A stretch of DNA of 47,354 nt from Gnetum montanum. Its lineage: Eukaryota > Streptophyta > Gnetopsida > Gnetales > Gnetaceae. Made by a program: the position numbers and the translations under genes. Positions 1 to 9,046 of this stretch are shown here, one piece after another (the first letter of the stretch is position 1; each line of letters begins with the position of its first letter). The notes beneath the pieces were generated by a model. The model made no database searches and was not told the origin of the DNA. It saw nothing but the letters and a program-made list of their open reading frames with translations. The stretch covers positions 728,138 to 775,491 of the forward strand of contig MNCI01002041.1 in NCBI GenBank assembly GCA_015680685.1, given 5' to 3'.

Positions 1-400
1 CTTCAATCACCAGGAAGTCATCTGGGTAGGACCAACCACACACAGTGATAATGATGTCCTCCACCAATCCCAAGGGAATGGTGATGGACTAGTCTGCCAG
101 CTCTAATTGGATGTTGCTCTTCTTAAGTTGGGGTAGGTTCTAGGCTTGATACATCTCTCATAAAATTAAGTTGAGTCCAGAACCTAAGTCAAGAAGAACC
201 CTATGTGGTGCATTTTCGATGATTTGTAAATAGATTAAGGGACTCCCAGGATCAATTAGTTTCCTGGGAAGGTGGCCTACCTTAATCCAGTCGGTTATGG
301 TATGTGTTAACATAACCGTATGCGTTAAGCTCTGATTTTGGACGGAAGGGTACTCCGAAGTGTTAGATGGTGGAGGAGTGTACATGGGCTCAACCGCTTG
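1..400 (-). pseudogene. Retroviral-type aspartic protease of element A (degenerate)
   Basis: The minus strand encodes a Ty3/gypsy aspartic protease, which would cleave the Gag-Pol polyprotein. The active-site loop reads LLDLGSGLNLI, corresponding to the usual D-S/T/L-G loop. After in-frame stops there follow IPLGLVEDIIITV and a YPDDFLVIE segment, which match the flap and C-terminal strands of Athila-like proteases. An upstream stretch, LTHTITDWIKVG, is shared with the protease region of G near 41.1 kb. At least three in-frame stops (TGA and TAG) break it, and RT would lie beyond the left edge. Identification rests on motif order; the lineage call is inferred from homology with G. Confidence 0.8.
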
Positions 401-1435
401 TTGTTGTGAGAGTTTGTCTGGGCTTTTGGTTCTGAAGAAGGGTCTTCTCTTTTTACAGTTGTTAGAACTAGCAGTAGGTTGAATATTTACAGCTCTCGCA
501 GCATGACGTTACTACGGTTAAGGAGTTACTGCCTCCATTATGTCAAGCATACTTCGGGTTGCAAGTAGGGGCTCATCATGATCATCTCTTTCATGATGCC
601 TGTGATGTCTTCGTTGTTCCCTACTTACCCTTCGTTCATGCCCTTGTCCTCTCTCTCGACTCTCTCGTCAACGTCTCTCATTTTTCTTACTTCTATCCTC
701 TCCGTTGTGCTCATGATGGTTGCACCCAAATGTGGAAGGAGAGGGTGAGTGATGTGAAGAAGGGGAAGAAGGAGGGGAACCATCACCATGACGATGTTTC
801 TTGCCTTCTCTTCAGCTGCTATGGCCCCGATCGCGGTGACGATCTAAGTGCCCATCCTTGTCATGTGTTGTTCCTTCTGTGAACAGTTGGTGTTCACGGG
901 CATCAGAACCAGGGATATGTATCATTGATCATAGGTTCTGATACCCTACCTCGTCACTTTCATTAAGAGGGGGAACATCTCTTGATAGCGAACCAGTTAT
1001 AAATGGTTCACCATCTCTAATTTCACTAAGGATGTGCAGGACCTCTTTTCCCTTCAACAGTGTATGTTGGCTCTCCTACCTTGAGTTCCTCATATGTTGT
1101 GCTTCTGTGGGATAATAATCCCTTGAGTCAAAATCTTCCACAATGTATTCAGCATATAATTCTGTCATGCCAGTTTGTGCCAAGGCACGAAAAAGCATGT
1201 TAGAGACTGATCGATTTGGGGCTAACATGATGTTACCTTGCAAATCTCTCCATCGCAGTTGTTCATCTTGATGAAGGATAAAGGTAAAGTTTGGAATATA
1301 CTCATCAGGATGAGTACAAACTATCTTGTATTGTTTATGACTTGGTTGATTTTGGCTATGTGTTTTATGCTGCCGACTGTCTCATGTATGGTCCTTAGGT
1401 GGTGATTTGCTCTTGTGAGAAGAAGAAGAAGACAT
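390..1435 (-). pseudogene. Gag-position coding remnant of element A
   Basis: A degenerate minus-strand reading region begins at an ATG near 1435 (MSSSSSHKSK) and runs towards the protease. It passes through an Arg/His/Glu-rich tract (about 560-760) and the segment DEPLLATRSMLDIMEAV. A similar DEPLLAT segment occurs at the end of the D gag fragment (47290-47330), and a weaker match, DPLHAT, occurs in G near 41.38 kb, so the frame is real. I do not see the capsid signature that is clear in C (32480-32610). This part of A may therefore be rearranged, or may encode a different N-terminal product. Several stops and frameshifts are present. Open frames on the plus strand here are shadows. Confidence 0.55.
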
Positions 1436-1560
1436 TGTTATCGGTGTGCTAACTTTACCGTTATATAAATTCTTGTTTAATTAATTAACCTGAAGGTTCG
1501 TTTAGGCTCCCAACAATGTGAGTGATATCCTTTATGTTCTATTCAACACACAAACACTTA

Positions 1561-1580
1561 GTCCCTGGCAACGGTGCCAA
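1561..1580 (-). other. Primer binding site of element A
   Basis: Directly next to the LTR end, the minus strand reads TTGGCACCGTTGCCAGGGAC. It resembles the TGGCGCCGTTGCCGGGGA site typical of plant Athila-like elements, which pairs with the 3' end of a cellular tRNA (usually given as tRNA-Asp) to prime minus-strand DNA synthesis. Similar sequences follow the LTRs of C (31665) and D (46956). Confidence 0.75.
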
Positions 1581-2456
1581 TGATGAGTGGCGAGGTATCC
1601 CTACACTCAACCATACGAAACGAGTGTAGCACGCGTGATCCGATCGAACTTCGCAGACTAAGTGCCTACATGCCCCATGGAACACTTGGGGTTAATCATT
1701 CATTTTCTTCCCATACTTACTTGTAGTTGTCACGGTGTATGGTTAAGTAAGTCTGAGGTATATGATTTTTATATCTTTTTATGTTTTATGTCTCCTATGC
1801 TAACAAGGTGACGGGTTGAGAAACTAAGTACTAATTCTAACTAATGACTAAGTCTAAATTAACCTAGCGTCAGCATTCGTTCCCACTTACCGTACACACC
1901 CTGAACCGATGCAACTGCAACTACCAAACGCTAATCATTGCTAGGATCACCGTGCGTAACGCATGTGCTCGAAGTGATTGTACTGAGGCACTTAACTAGG
2001 AGGAAAGGGTTGAGAAAGCTAATCTAGCCTAAGTGCGATGAGCAGCCAATTCCTTGACTAACCGTACACATCCTTAGATGCTCGTAATCAAATCATACTC
2101 ATACTGCATTCTAGGAGTTTAAGGGTGAGAGAGAAAATAATAAATAAAATCCTATTCCATGCACTGCAAGGTTTATCCAGGAAGTTTGTCTTTATTTCCA
2201 TACACAACTTGTGTTCAGGTACAATGTTTCTCGAATAAAGATCCATTCACTTTAGGACTCCTACTGCGGGCACATGGAAAATATTCTATCTCTGGAGTGA
2301 TCAAACTGCCAGAGTTTCCCTACTTCTAATTCAAGATGGGGAAACAAGGGAGAATCGCCTCTTATTTATAGATATGGCAGCGGACCACGATATCGCGTAC
2401 GCGATATCGCAGGGGACGACGTGATATCATGGCTCATGCGATATTGTGTCTCATCA
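1581..2456 (-). repeat. 5' LTR of element A (876 bp)
   Basis: On the minus strand the LTR starts TGATGAGACA at 2456 and ends CTCATCA at 1581, immediately before the primer site. U3 holds GATATC-type palindromes (2385-2446). A TATA box, CTATAAATA, lies at 2363-2371 and a GGAAATAAAGA polyadenylation-like signal near 2190-2200. It is about 60 bp longer than the LTRs of C and D. Confidence 0.9.
2385..2446 (-). promoter_or_regulatory. GATATC palindrome cluster in U3 of A
   Basis: Within about 60 bp are two near-perfect CGATATCGCG-type palindromes around a GCGTACGC core, plus a GATATCA and a GATATTG copy. The cluster ends about 15 bp upstream of the TATA box at 2363-2371. The same arrangement recurs in the LTRs of C and D. 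A promoter role is inferred from position. Confidence 0.6.
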
Positions 2457-2837
2457 ATTTCTAAATTCCCTTGCAAGCCTTCCCTCATCTTTATCATCAA
2501 GCTTGTTTGAAGAAGTATTGAACATCACTATAGCCCTTGGAGTTCTTATTTGAGGAATAAGATTCCCTCCCATTGGAATCTTTGGCTAATGGTCTCCTAC
2601 ACTTCCATGGCTAGATTAACCTTCCTCTTCATCCACTCCATCTCCACCTAGCTATGAAACTTCTTCATCTGAACATACATGCTCTTTACCTCCATGGCTC
2701 TAGATATGGCTAAGATTGACATTTCTATCTAACTTCACACTAATTTCATCCAATCGAGCAACAATCATCTAGAAGGTGGGCTTCATGTTCTCTATGTCCT
2801 GATTCAAAGCTTGCACCTATTTCTTCTTAGGTGCCAT
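2457..2837 (-). pseudogene. Gag N-terminus of element E (interrupted by element A)
   Basis: The minus-strand ATG at 2837 opens a frame starting MAPKKKQVQALNQDIENMKP and continuing into MIVARLDEISVKLDRNVNLS. This is a charged, helical N-terminus of the kind found at the start of many plant LTR-retrotransposon gag proteins. It lies 49 bp downstream of a tRNA-Met type primer site, which supports the start. Several in-frame TAG stops follow, and the sequence is cut by insertion of element A at 2456/2457. Neither capsid fold nor zinc knuckle is visible, so the lineage (Copia or chromovirus) cannot be decided. Confidence 0.55.
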
Positions 2838-2885
2838 TTGAAATTAACAAAATCCTCAACCAAAATCCAAGCAATAATAAAACTA

Positions 2886-2898
2886 GGCTCTGATACTA
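2886..2898 (-). other. Primer binding site of element E (initiator tRNA-Met type)
   Basis: The minus strand reads TAGTATCAGAGCC, one base different from the canonical TGGTATCAGAGC complement of plant initiator tRNA-Met. It sits between an LTR-like region (2901 and higher) and the gag start at 2837, in the correct order for a minus-strand element. Confidence 0.7.
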
Positions 2899-2900
2899 CT

Positions 2901-4100
2901 AACACTGGAGTAGGTTCAATCCACAATTAAGCCACCTTCAATGCACTAAATCTAGATATTATGAAAAGATAAAATTACTTGCTAGAAAACAAGAAAACTA
3001 GCTATCTTCAATTAATTTATTAGAAGATTACAACAAGGTTCACAAAACCCACAAGCATCCAAAACCTATCACACTCAACTGATATTTCAAAGCATGAGGC
3101 TCTACAGCCATACAATGGTTATTCTCAATGCAAGACACAACTATTAGAAATCTCTCTTTCAACCTAGGACTAAGATCTCACCTTAAAAGTGAGATAAAAG
3201 AGAATAGAACACATAAACCAGCACACCACAAGCTGATCTTGGAGCTACAATCACTAATTTCACTCACCCAATGTGCTCACCCACTCTCTCTTGCTTAGCT
3301 CCCCACTCTCAAAAGTATTTCTCTCACTCATCCTCTATCAATAATGATGAATACATCAATACTTATGTAAAACTGAAAGATAAGAACTCTAGACACCTTT
3401 CCTCAACTCATCTTGAGTTTTTCCAAATGTTTCACAAGTCTTCTCACCTTCTTCCCTCATGTTTCCATATTTTTCCATCATGTTCTAGCTGTTTCCTAAA
3501 TTGGGATTGATGTTTTCAAAAGTTTTTTCCTCTATCTAGGTCATCTCTAACTTTGCTAGGTTGTCTCCTATGGAAACCTAGCTTTTGGTTGGGATGTCTA
3601 CTATTTTTCTAGAACATCCCATCTAGTCTTAGGATGTTCCAAATTTTGTTAGGACATCCCACCTAGGATGTCACCTACACATTTGGGACATCTCAACTAG
3701 GACATCCCAATTTCTAGTGGGATGTTACACCTACAAGGACCAAAAAAAAACATGCTTGTTTTGATGTGTGGAACATTCTTGTGCCTCCAAACAAGTCTTC
3801 ATAAATCTTGGAACCCCCTAGACTCATCAAAATGAATCTAAAACATCCCAAAACATGTCAAAACATCTAAGAATTATCATCAACAAAATCAACATAAGAA
3901 TAGAAAAAAATAGAACACACTCATCCAAGTCTTCTTCAAGTCTAAAATCTACAAGAACAACTTGTAGGATAAAACACAAGGGAATAAAGAGAGATGTTCT
4001 TACACCAACCTCAACCTTAGGAGTAGTATTATTAGTAGTGGAAAAATCCATAGCTATGAGTAATGTCATCACCAAGGTAGTACTTCCTTTATAGGAAACC
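2901..4100 (-). repeat. Probable 5' LTR of element E (outer border uncertain)
   Basis: On the minus strand this sequence ends at the primer site. It contains a run of short motifs of the type AGGACATCCCA in both orientations (3592-3735), typical of U3 repeats. I could not place the LTR start; a possible TATA (CTATAAAGG on minus) at 4087-4095 would put it further right. No second copy lies in the window, so the LTR is inferred from the primer site and position only. Confidence 0.5.
3592..3735. repeat. Cluster of GGGATGTCC-like motifs
   Basis: About eight imperfect copies of a 9-11 bp motif (GGACATCCCA, GGATGTTCC, GGGACATCTC, GGGATGTTAC) occur in both orientations in under 150 bp. They lie in the presumed U3 of element E. 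Confidence 0.7.
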
Positions 4101-4340
4101 AAATCCATATGGTTATTATGTCCAAATCCCTACCTCTCCTTCTGATGTAACTGTTGAAATCCATTCCTTCCACTACTACTATCCATAGGAATACCATAGG
4201 TCTTTCACTCCTAAAGCCAAATCATACTCCTATCTTTCATATGCACCTTCCATGCATTCTTAATAATTACATACTTCACTTTCTCTAATCTCACCTCCAT
4301 AAATGTAAGATGAGCTACCTTTACAACCATATTAGAAATA
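3827..4340 (-). pseudogene. Unrecognised minus-strand coding remnant
   Basis: A minus-strand frame of 93 codons (3827-4108) is preceded on the same strand by coding-like text (4110-4340), including a KYVIIKNAWKVHMKDRSMIW segment with two in-frame stops after it. I recognise no domain. It could be the flank into which E inserted or part of an older retroelement. An overlapping plus-strand frame at 3855-4094 is Lys/Ser/Thr-rich and looks like its shadow. Confidence 0.25.
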
Positions 4341-4639
4341 CTATAACAGTTGTACATATGCAAGTGGATGATAATTCAAGTGGTTCCAAGAGTAAGCCAT
4401 GGAAGTATCCTTTATTTCAACTTGTTAGTCCACCTAAGCCAATGTAATCATTAGTGGCTATGGATATCACATCAATGCCAACATCCTCCTATCCTTTAAA
4501 GGAGTTTTCTTTAAATTAAAAATTAATAATTATCACTAATTGAATTAGAGCAAGTAGCATTCTCAAGAAAAGAATATATCCATAAAGCCCCTTAATCTAT
4601 TTATAAATTTTTGAAAATGCACCATGTAAAGATGTATTA
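4341..4639. other. Unassigned sequence
   Basis: AT-rich sequence with no recognisable coding segment, repeat or border. It may belong to the 5' side of F or to the flank of E. Confidence 0.5.
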
Positions 4640-5622
4640 AACTCAAGTTTTAGATAAACTTGATCTCCCTAGAGATGTACATATCTTAGAACTTGTCGTC
4701 GCTTGAAAAGTGCAACATCATGTTGGAGCTTGCAAATCAATTCATCATTATTCTATTAAGATAGATAGAGAACATTGTGACTACCATTAGTAATTATTCC
4801 TACCTAGTAGATCTTTCGGTAATCTAGGTGAACAATTGCAAGGGGAAGTTTTCCATTATTATGAGAAGGACTTGGCTAAGCACAATTGATGCCAAGCTTA
4901 GAATCAAAGATCTTTACTTGTAAATTTCCAATGAAAATAAGCATGAAGTTATTAAGAAGTTCCATGCATCATGTAAAGTAATACAAGGTGCAACTACATG
5001 AGCAAAATGTGGATAGTCAAATAGAGAAACATCACAACATGTAGTTCATATGAAAAAATGGTGTGTATTAAAAGTAACCACTAAGCAAGAAGGCATCTAG
5101 TGGCTAATAACAAATGAGAGTTATAAGTCTACAATATGTATGGAAAAATAGGAGGCCCTCACAAATACTTATATTGATAAAATAGATGAGGTGGAACACC
5201 TTAGGTAGTAATTTTCCCAAGTAGTAAAAAAATAAGAAGGGGTCATCGATTGGAAAAATTCAAAAATCCCAAAGAAAGTAGCATCAAAACCCATAGAACT
5301 TAAAACATTATTGAAATCCTTTGACTACAATTACTTAGAAATTGAAAACCCAGTGATTGTAAATGTCCAAATCACATAGGCATAAAAATAAATGTTACTT
5401 GAGGTAGTTAATAATTGGCTAACAATATTTACCTAGTTATATGATGAAATAATAGGGATAGGGTCATGTGTATGCTAGCATAGAATTTACAAATGTCTAG
5501 CCATCAAGCCCAAATGACAATCATAACGCAAGTTAAATTTCAAATTGAAGCTAGTAAAAAAAAAGAAATTAAAAAACTTCCAAAATAGGGGTTCATATAT
5601 CTTATGGTAGATAGTGAGTCAA
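4640..5622 (+). pseudogene. Element F: protease-to-RT remnant, Athila-like
   Basis: Plus-strand remnant of a Ty3/gypsy polyprotein. At 4831 it reads NNCKGKFSIIMRRTWLSTID, the protease C-terminus, corresponding to NYKGKFAIIMGRAWLST in G (about 40.8 kb). At 5281 follows KPIELKTLLKSFDYNYLEI, the protease-RT linker found in Athila-like elements (K-ELK-LP-H-YAFL type). Near 5565-5610 comes the start of RT (KKEIKKLPK, GFIYLMVDSE), matching KKDIEKLLKARFMYLMVD in G. Multiple stops break it. The frame ends at 5622, where the 3' LTR of G begins, so G inserted into the RT of F. The remainder of F is not found in the window. Confidence 0.7.
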
Positions 5623-6895
5623 TGATAAGTAGTAAAGTAGTCCCTACACTCAAACATACAACTCGCAAGTGTTCATAAGCAACCTAGTTAAATTTTGTAG
5701 ACTAGTCTAGTTTGGGTGTCTAGATAATTAGGCAATGGATCACTTGTTATTTTTCTAGTGACATTTCTGTGGCCTAATACATATGGTTAAGTATGGCAGA
5801 GGCATATGATGTTAATGTTGAGGCAATCATATCCAAATACTATTAAAATCATTAAAATATTAAAATATAACAAATTCATCTAACTAATTTAATATGTAAT
5901 TAAGTAAATATTATATTAGTCTAAGGAAATAAGTGTCTAATCCTAGTGTGTCATACACACCTAAACTCATGTACTCACTACTAGGATTACCCAGCATTAT
6001 GCTACTGGAAAAACTAATTGATAGCACTATTAGGATTACTAAGTGAATACATGTCTTTACTCAAAACTAGTCACCCTCATTCAACCAAATCATTAACATA
6101 CATGGGAAAGTAAATATTATGCTAAGTATATTAAGAAATTAAATTAGAATTAAGAAAATTATTAAACTATGCTAAGTGTTGTAATGAAGGTAAATATATC
6201 TCAATCTTATTACCATAATGAAAACTAAGTGACAAAACTGCTCAAATTACTAATTGAATACATGTCTTCACTTGAAACTAGTTGCATTTGTTCTACCGAA
6301 TCATTAACATACATGGGAAAGTAAATAGTATGTTAAGTGTATTAAGAAATTAAATTAGTATTAAGAAAATTATTAAACTATGCTAAGTGTTGTAATGAAG
6401 GTAAATAGATATCAATCTTTTTACCATAATGAAAACTAAGTGATAGAACTATTAGGATTACTAGGTAAATACATGTCTTTGCTTGAAACTAGTTGCACTC
6501 ATTCTACCAAATCATTAACACACATGGGAAAGTAAATATTATGCTAAGTGTATTAAGAAATTAAATTGGAATTAAGAAAATCATTAAACTATGCTAAGTA
6601 TTGTAATGAAGGTAAATAGATATCAATATTATTACTATAATACAAATATGTTTAGGTACATAATCATTTGAATAAGATTCTTAAAAATCCACTTAAGTTA
6701 TGCTATGGGCACTTGGTAAAAAATACTAACTTTCATAAAAATTAATTGCAAGAGCTTCATTATGTTATAACCCAAATGGTGAATTTAATATGATAAGTGG
6801 TAAGGATTTATAGATTTTACTACCTTTGAATACATTGTATCTACAATGCCATATAATATCCTACAACATCATAGCCTACAAAAAATGCTTCATCA
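5623..6895 (-). repeat. 3' LTR of element G (1273 bp, with internal triplication)
   Basis: On the minus strand it begins TGATGAAGCA at 6895, right after a PPT-like TAGGGGTA, and ends TTATCA at 5623. The end aligns closely with the LTR end of A (ACTTGCGAG...GTAGGGA pattern). A TATA box, TATAAAT on minus, lies at 6806-6812. Subtracting the two extra 211-bp copies leaves 851 bp, the length expected for this family (786-876 bp). It is more decayed than the other LTRs. The flanks (5618-5622 GTCAA, 6896-6900 TACCC) do not match, as expected where 6896 is element interior. Confidence 0.8.
6015..6650. repeat. Three tandem copies of a 211-bp unit inside the LTR
   Basis: The marker AATACATGTCTT recurs at exactly 211-bp steps (about 6046, 6257 and 6468). 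Each copy carries the same ordered landmarks: ACATGGGAAAGTAAAT, TTAAGAAATTAAATT and AACTATGCTAAGTNTTGTAA. The copies are close to one another. The unit corresponds to one segment that is single-copy in the LTR of A (around 1860-2060). Confidence 0.9.
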
Positions 6896-6920
6896 TACCC
6901 CTACTAAAAACTCATCCTTG
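6896..6920 (-). other. Polypurine tract region of element G
   Basis: The minus strand reads GGATGAGTTTTTAGTAGGGG followed by TATGATGA. Element C has GGATGAGTTTTTATTCAATC, ATGGGGG and then TATGATGA at the same place (39208-39243). The conserved G-run directly abuts the LTR, as expected for the plus-strand primer. Confidence 0.75.
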
Positions 6921-7109
6921 AACAAAATTAGCACATAGTTTGCTACAAAATTATGGAAGTGACTCAACTGACTAACTAACTAACTAGTTGATTGACTTGA
7001 GTATCACATTACATTCGAGTAGTTTATAAAAATGTTAAAAAGGTTAAACACATATTGAAAATACTATGAAAGTTTTCAAGTCTTCAAAGTCTCTAACAAC
7101 ATATCTTTA
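6921..7109 (-). other. 3' untranslated region of element G
   Basis: AT-rich stretch between the end of ORF2 and the PPT, at the position of 39050-39225 in C. It contains a short CTAACTAACTAACTAGTTGA run at 6971-6990. No coding capacity is seen. Confidence 0.5.
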
Positions 7110-7603
7110 TGTTATTCTAGGTGTTGGTGACTCGTCTTATTGTAGTGGCTCCTAAAATGAATTAGTAGTTTGATCCTCCATGAAAAAATAGTTGAGAATC
7201 ACTTGGTACTTCTTTATGTCTATCTATGGATCATTAATAGTCTAAGACAGGTTAACAGTTATTAGGACCTTCCATGGACATGGTAGATTTGGAAAGATTT
7301 TGTTCATTTAAATAAACCATGTGACAAATAAATTTCATTCAACATCTAACACTTTTACTTTTAAAAAAAATTCTTGGTATTCTACAATTCTTTTGGCTAA
7401 GTTATCTATGACATCATATCATCTAGTGTATTAATCTTGAAGAACTCCTAACTTTACCTTTGTTATTTAAAATTTTTCTTCATTTTTTCATACAACTTAT
7501 TCTCATGATTGAACAAGACAAAAGTAGCTACAGCTTGCTTCTTCACTTCATGTTTGGAATGGTCAACTATCAACATGATAAGATTTACATATTTAAAATT
7601 TCT
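7110..7603 (-). pseudogene. ORF2 C-terminal part of element G
   Basis: The minus strand encodes the end of the extra ORF. YVNLIMLIVDHSKHEVKKQA corresponds to YANLAMLIVGCLRIELEK in C. Further on, RIVEYQEFF matches RLTNYQELR, and MNKIFPNLPCPWKV matches ANQMFPXLPCPWEV of C (38830-38890). The end is Lys/Glu-rich and has several stops. The frame breaks near 7603, where the LTR of B begins, and continues on the far side of B at about 22890. The open frame 7463-7684 joins this piece to LTR sequence of B and is not a gene on its own. Confidence 0.7.
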
Positions 7604-7797
7604 TATACCTACTTTGGCTTTTTCTGCATAAGTCAGAGACCTAGGTACAGTCCATGGCTTTTCAACATTTAATACCATCTTCAATAGTCCTAATTCAAAA
7701 TCCTATATTATATGTAGCATATTTTTTACATTTCTATCTCCATCTTACTAGATATGATATTTCATGTTATCAGTAGCATCATTTCAACTCTTATTCT

Positions 7798-7900
7798 AGT
7801 TTTGACATCTAACATTAGATCAAAGATGGACTTTGTCTCCAATTTTTGACATCTAGCATCAAATCTACTTTTGACATCTAACATTAGATCTCATCATTTT
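7798..7900. repeat. Repeated palindromic motif in U3 of B
   Basis: The motif TTTGACATCTAACATTAGAT, whose ATCTAA-CA-TTAGAT part is an inverted repeat, occurs perfectly twice and imperfectly at least twice more within about 100 bp. The right LTR holds decayed versions (21700-21860). It is likely a U3 regulatory repeat; the role is inferred from its place upstream of the TATA box. Confidence 0.65.
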
Positions 7901-8066
7901 AAGCATGTTGGCTCATCATTGTCTAGCATCAATTCTACATTCAATGTACAACATTAGCTTTTTTTCTACACATTGATTTTCCTATTCATAAGCTTCTAAA
8001 ATGTTTTGGAAGATTTTTTGGACCCCAATTCATCATTTGTACAAGATCTATGAGGAATTTTCAACC

Positions 8067-8074
8067 TATAAATA
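8067..8074 (+). promoter_or_regulatory. TATA box of the 5' LTR of B
   Basis: TATAAATA within CCTATAAATAGAAGG. The same site is preserved in the right LTR at 21964-21971. Transcription of B would start shortly downstream. Confidence 0.7.
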
Positions 8075-8198
8075 GAAGGATATCCTAAATAAAAAGGGAT
8101 TTTTTGGCATCTATTACCATATGCCAATTTTTTCTTTATCGAGTTCTTGTGATTTGCGATTTGGAAATCTCTCTCCAAAGACACTACCTTTCTATAGA

Positions 8199-8205
<7 letters not shown>

Positions 8206-8254
<49 letters not shown>

Positions 8255-8255
8255 N

Positions 8256-8301
<46 letters not shown>
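8206..8301. repeat. (TC)n microsatellite in the 5' LTR of B
   Basis: About 48 uninterrupted TC dinucleotides, with one ambiguous base (N) at 8255, so the true length is uncertain. The same microsatellite is only 41 bp in the 3' LTR (22167-22207). The Leu/Ser and Arg/Glu frames through it are artefacts. Confidence 0.95.
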
Positions 8302-8303
<2 letters not shown>

Positions 8304-8937
8304 TTTCCTGTTGATGCATTGTATCCCCTACATGTTATCCTCCTAACATATGAAGAGAATCATTTAGAATCATATCAACGCACTGATCTGATCCTTCCCT
8401 TTGCTTCATTAGCTATTGGATCTACTATTATTCCAGATAGATCTACATTAGGAGTACAAATTGGAGAAAGAATGAGATAACATAGTTCCTTGTTAGACAT
8501 CTTTGATCCCTAGTACATGTCCCAAAACATCTTTTTGCATGTTCATAATTTCTTTATTTTTTGTGCTAGAATGTGGGTTTTTCCCTTTAGGCTTTCTATC
8601 TCTTACATGATCTAGATTTGCTATAAATCTATTTTCTATTTTCCTACATTTTCCCTTTTGGTTTAACGATTTAATGAATTAGATTCATCTTGCCTTGCAT
8701 CTTGCTATCAATTGTTCTCATCTGCCTACCTTTTGCTATGTTTTTCTTTATATAGATCCACATACTATCTCTATCCATTTCTTATTCAACTATTCCACAC
8801 ATGTGTTTCCTCTTTTGTTTTTAATTTTTTAACGTTTGACAAAAACATTTAACTCATATAATCATATTTTTCTCATTATTTGTAAGTCTCATTTCGATTT
8901 GAGGAAAATTATTTGAAAGATTCATTTTCTTGGACCA

Positions 8938-8955
8938 TTAGGTGACCATGAGATT
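8938..8955 (+). other. Possible primer binding site of B
   Basis: TTAGGTGACCATGAGATT follows a CCA that could end the LTR. It resembles a TGGCGACC-type tRNA primer site with C-to-T changes. However, the right LTR copy shows similar sequence beyond the same point (22842-22859), so the LTR may simply extend further. Confidence 0.3.
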
Positions 8956-9046
8956 GGTTTTGTTTCAAGTGTTAACCTATTTTCAAAGACAAAATGATAC
9001 ACTCATAACAATCCTATGAAGTCATAGCATTTCCATAGTCATTGCT

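Larger units (their letters stand above)
1..2456 (-). mobile_element. Element A: Athila-like Ty3/gypsy retrotransposon, 5' part
   Basis: The element runs on the minus strand from its 5' LTR (1581-2456) through a primer binding site (1561-1580) into a degenerate gag/protease region that leaves the window on the left. The LTR is recognisably of the same family as those of C (30879-40052), D (46138 onward) and G (5623-6895): it has the same TGATGA start, GATATC palindromes, TATA box and ACTCATCA-type end. Only the 5' part is present, so the target duplication cannot be checked; the flank beside the LTR (2457-2461) reads ATTTC. A lies within the gag start of element E. Confidence 0.85.
7604..8937 (+). 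repeat. 5' LTR of element B
   Basis: Homologous to 21500-22841 in direct orientation. Shared landmarks in order are TTTTTCTGCATAAG, the ATCTAACATTAGAT repeats, CTATAAATAG-type TATA, ATTTGGAAATCTCTCTCC, a TC microsatellite and GAAAATTATTTGAAAGATT. Borders are by eye: the start corresponds to TGTACTC in the right copy (TATACCT here), and similarity fades between 8937 and 8985. Confidence 0.75.

Noticed and set aside
559-882. 107-codon plus-strand frame with His/Asp-rich text
   Set aside because: It is opposite the Arg/His/Glu-rich minus-strand gag-position remnant of A, which has matching segments in D and G.
6015-6650. CRISPR-like array
   Set aside because: The 211-bp units are contiguous with no unique spacers, lie in an LTR, and the DNA is of plant nuclear type.
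7150-7400. Integrase C-terminus on the minus strand
   Set aside because: My first reading. The segment matches the end of ORF2 of C (FPXLPCPWEV region) far better, and it lies directly upstream of the PPT and 3' LTR of G.
7996-8480. Leu/Ser-rich and Arg/Glu-rich open frames across 8000-8480
   Set aside because: They are translations of the TC microsatellite inside the LTR of B, with an N in the middle; there is no family similarity and the frame is not conserved in the other LTR.
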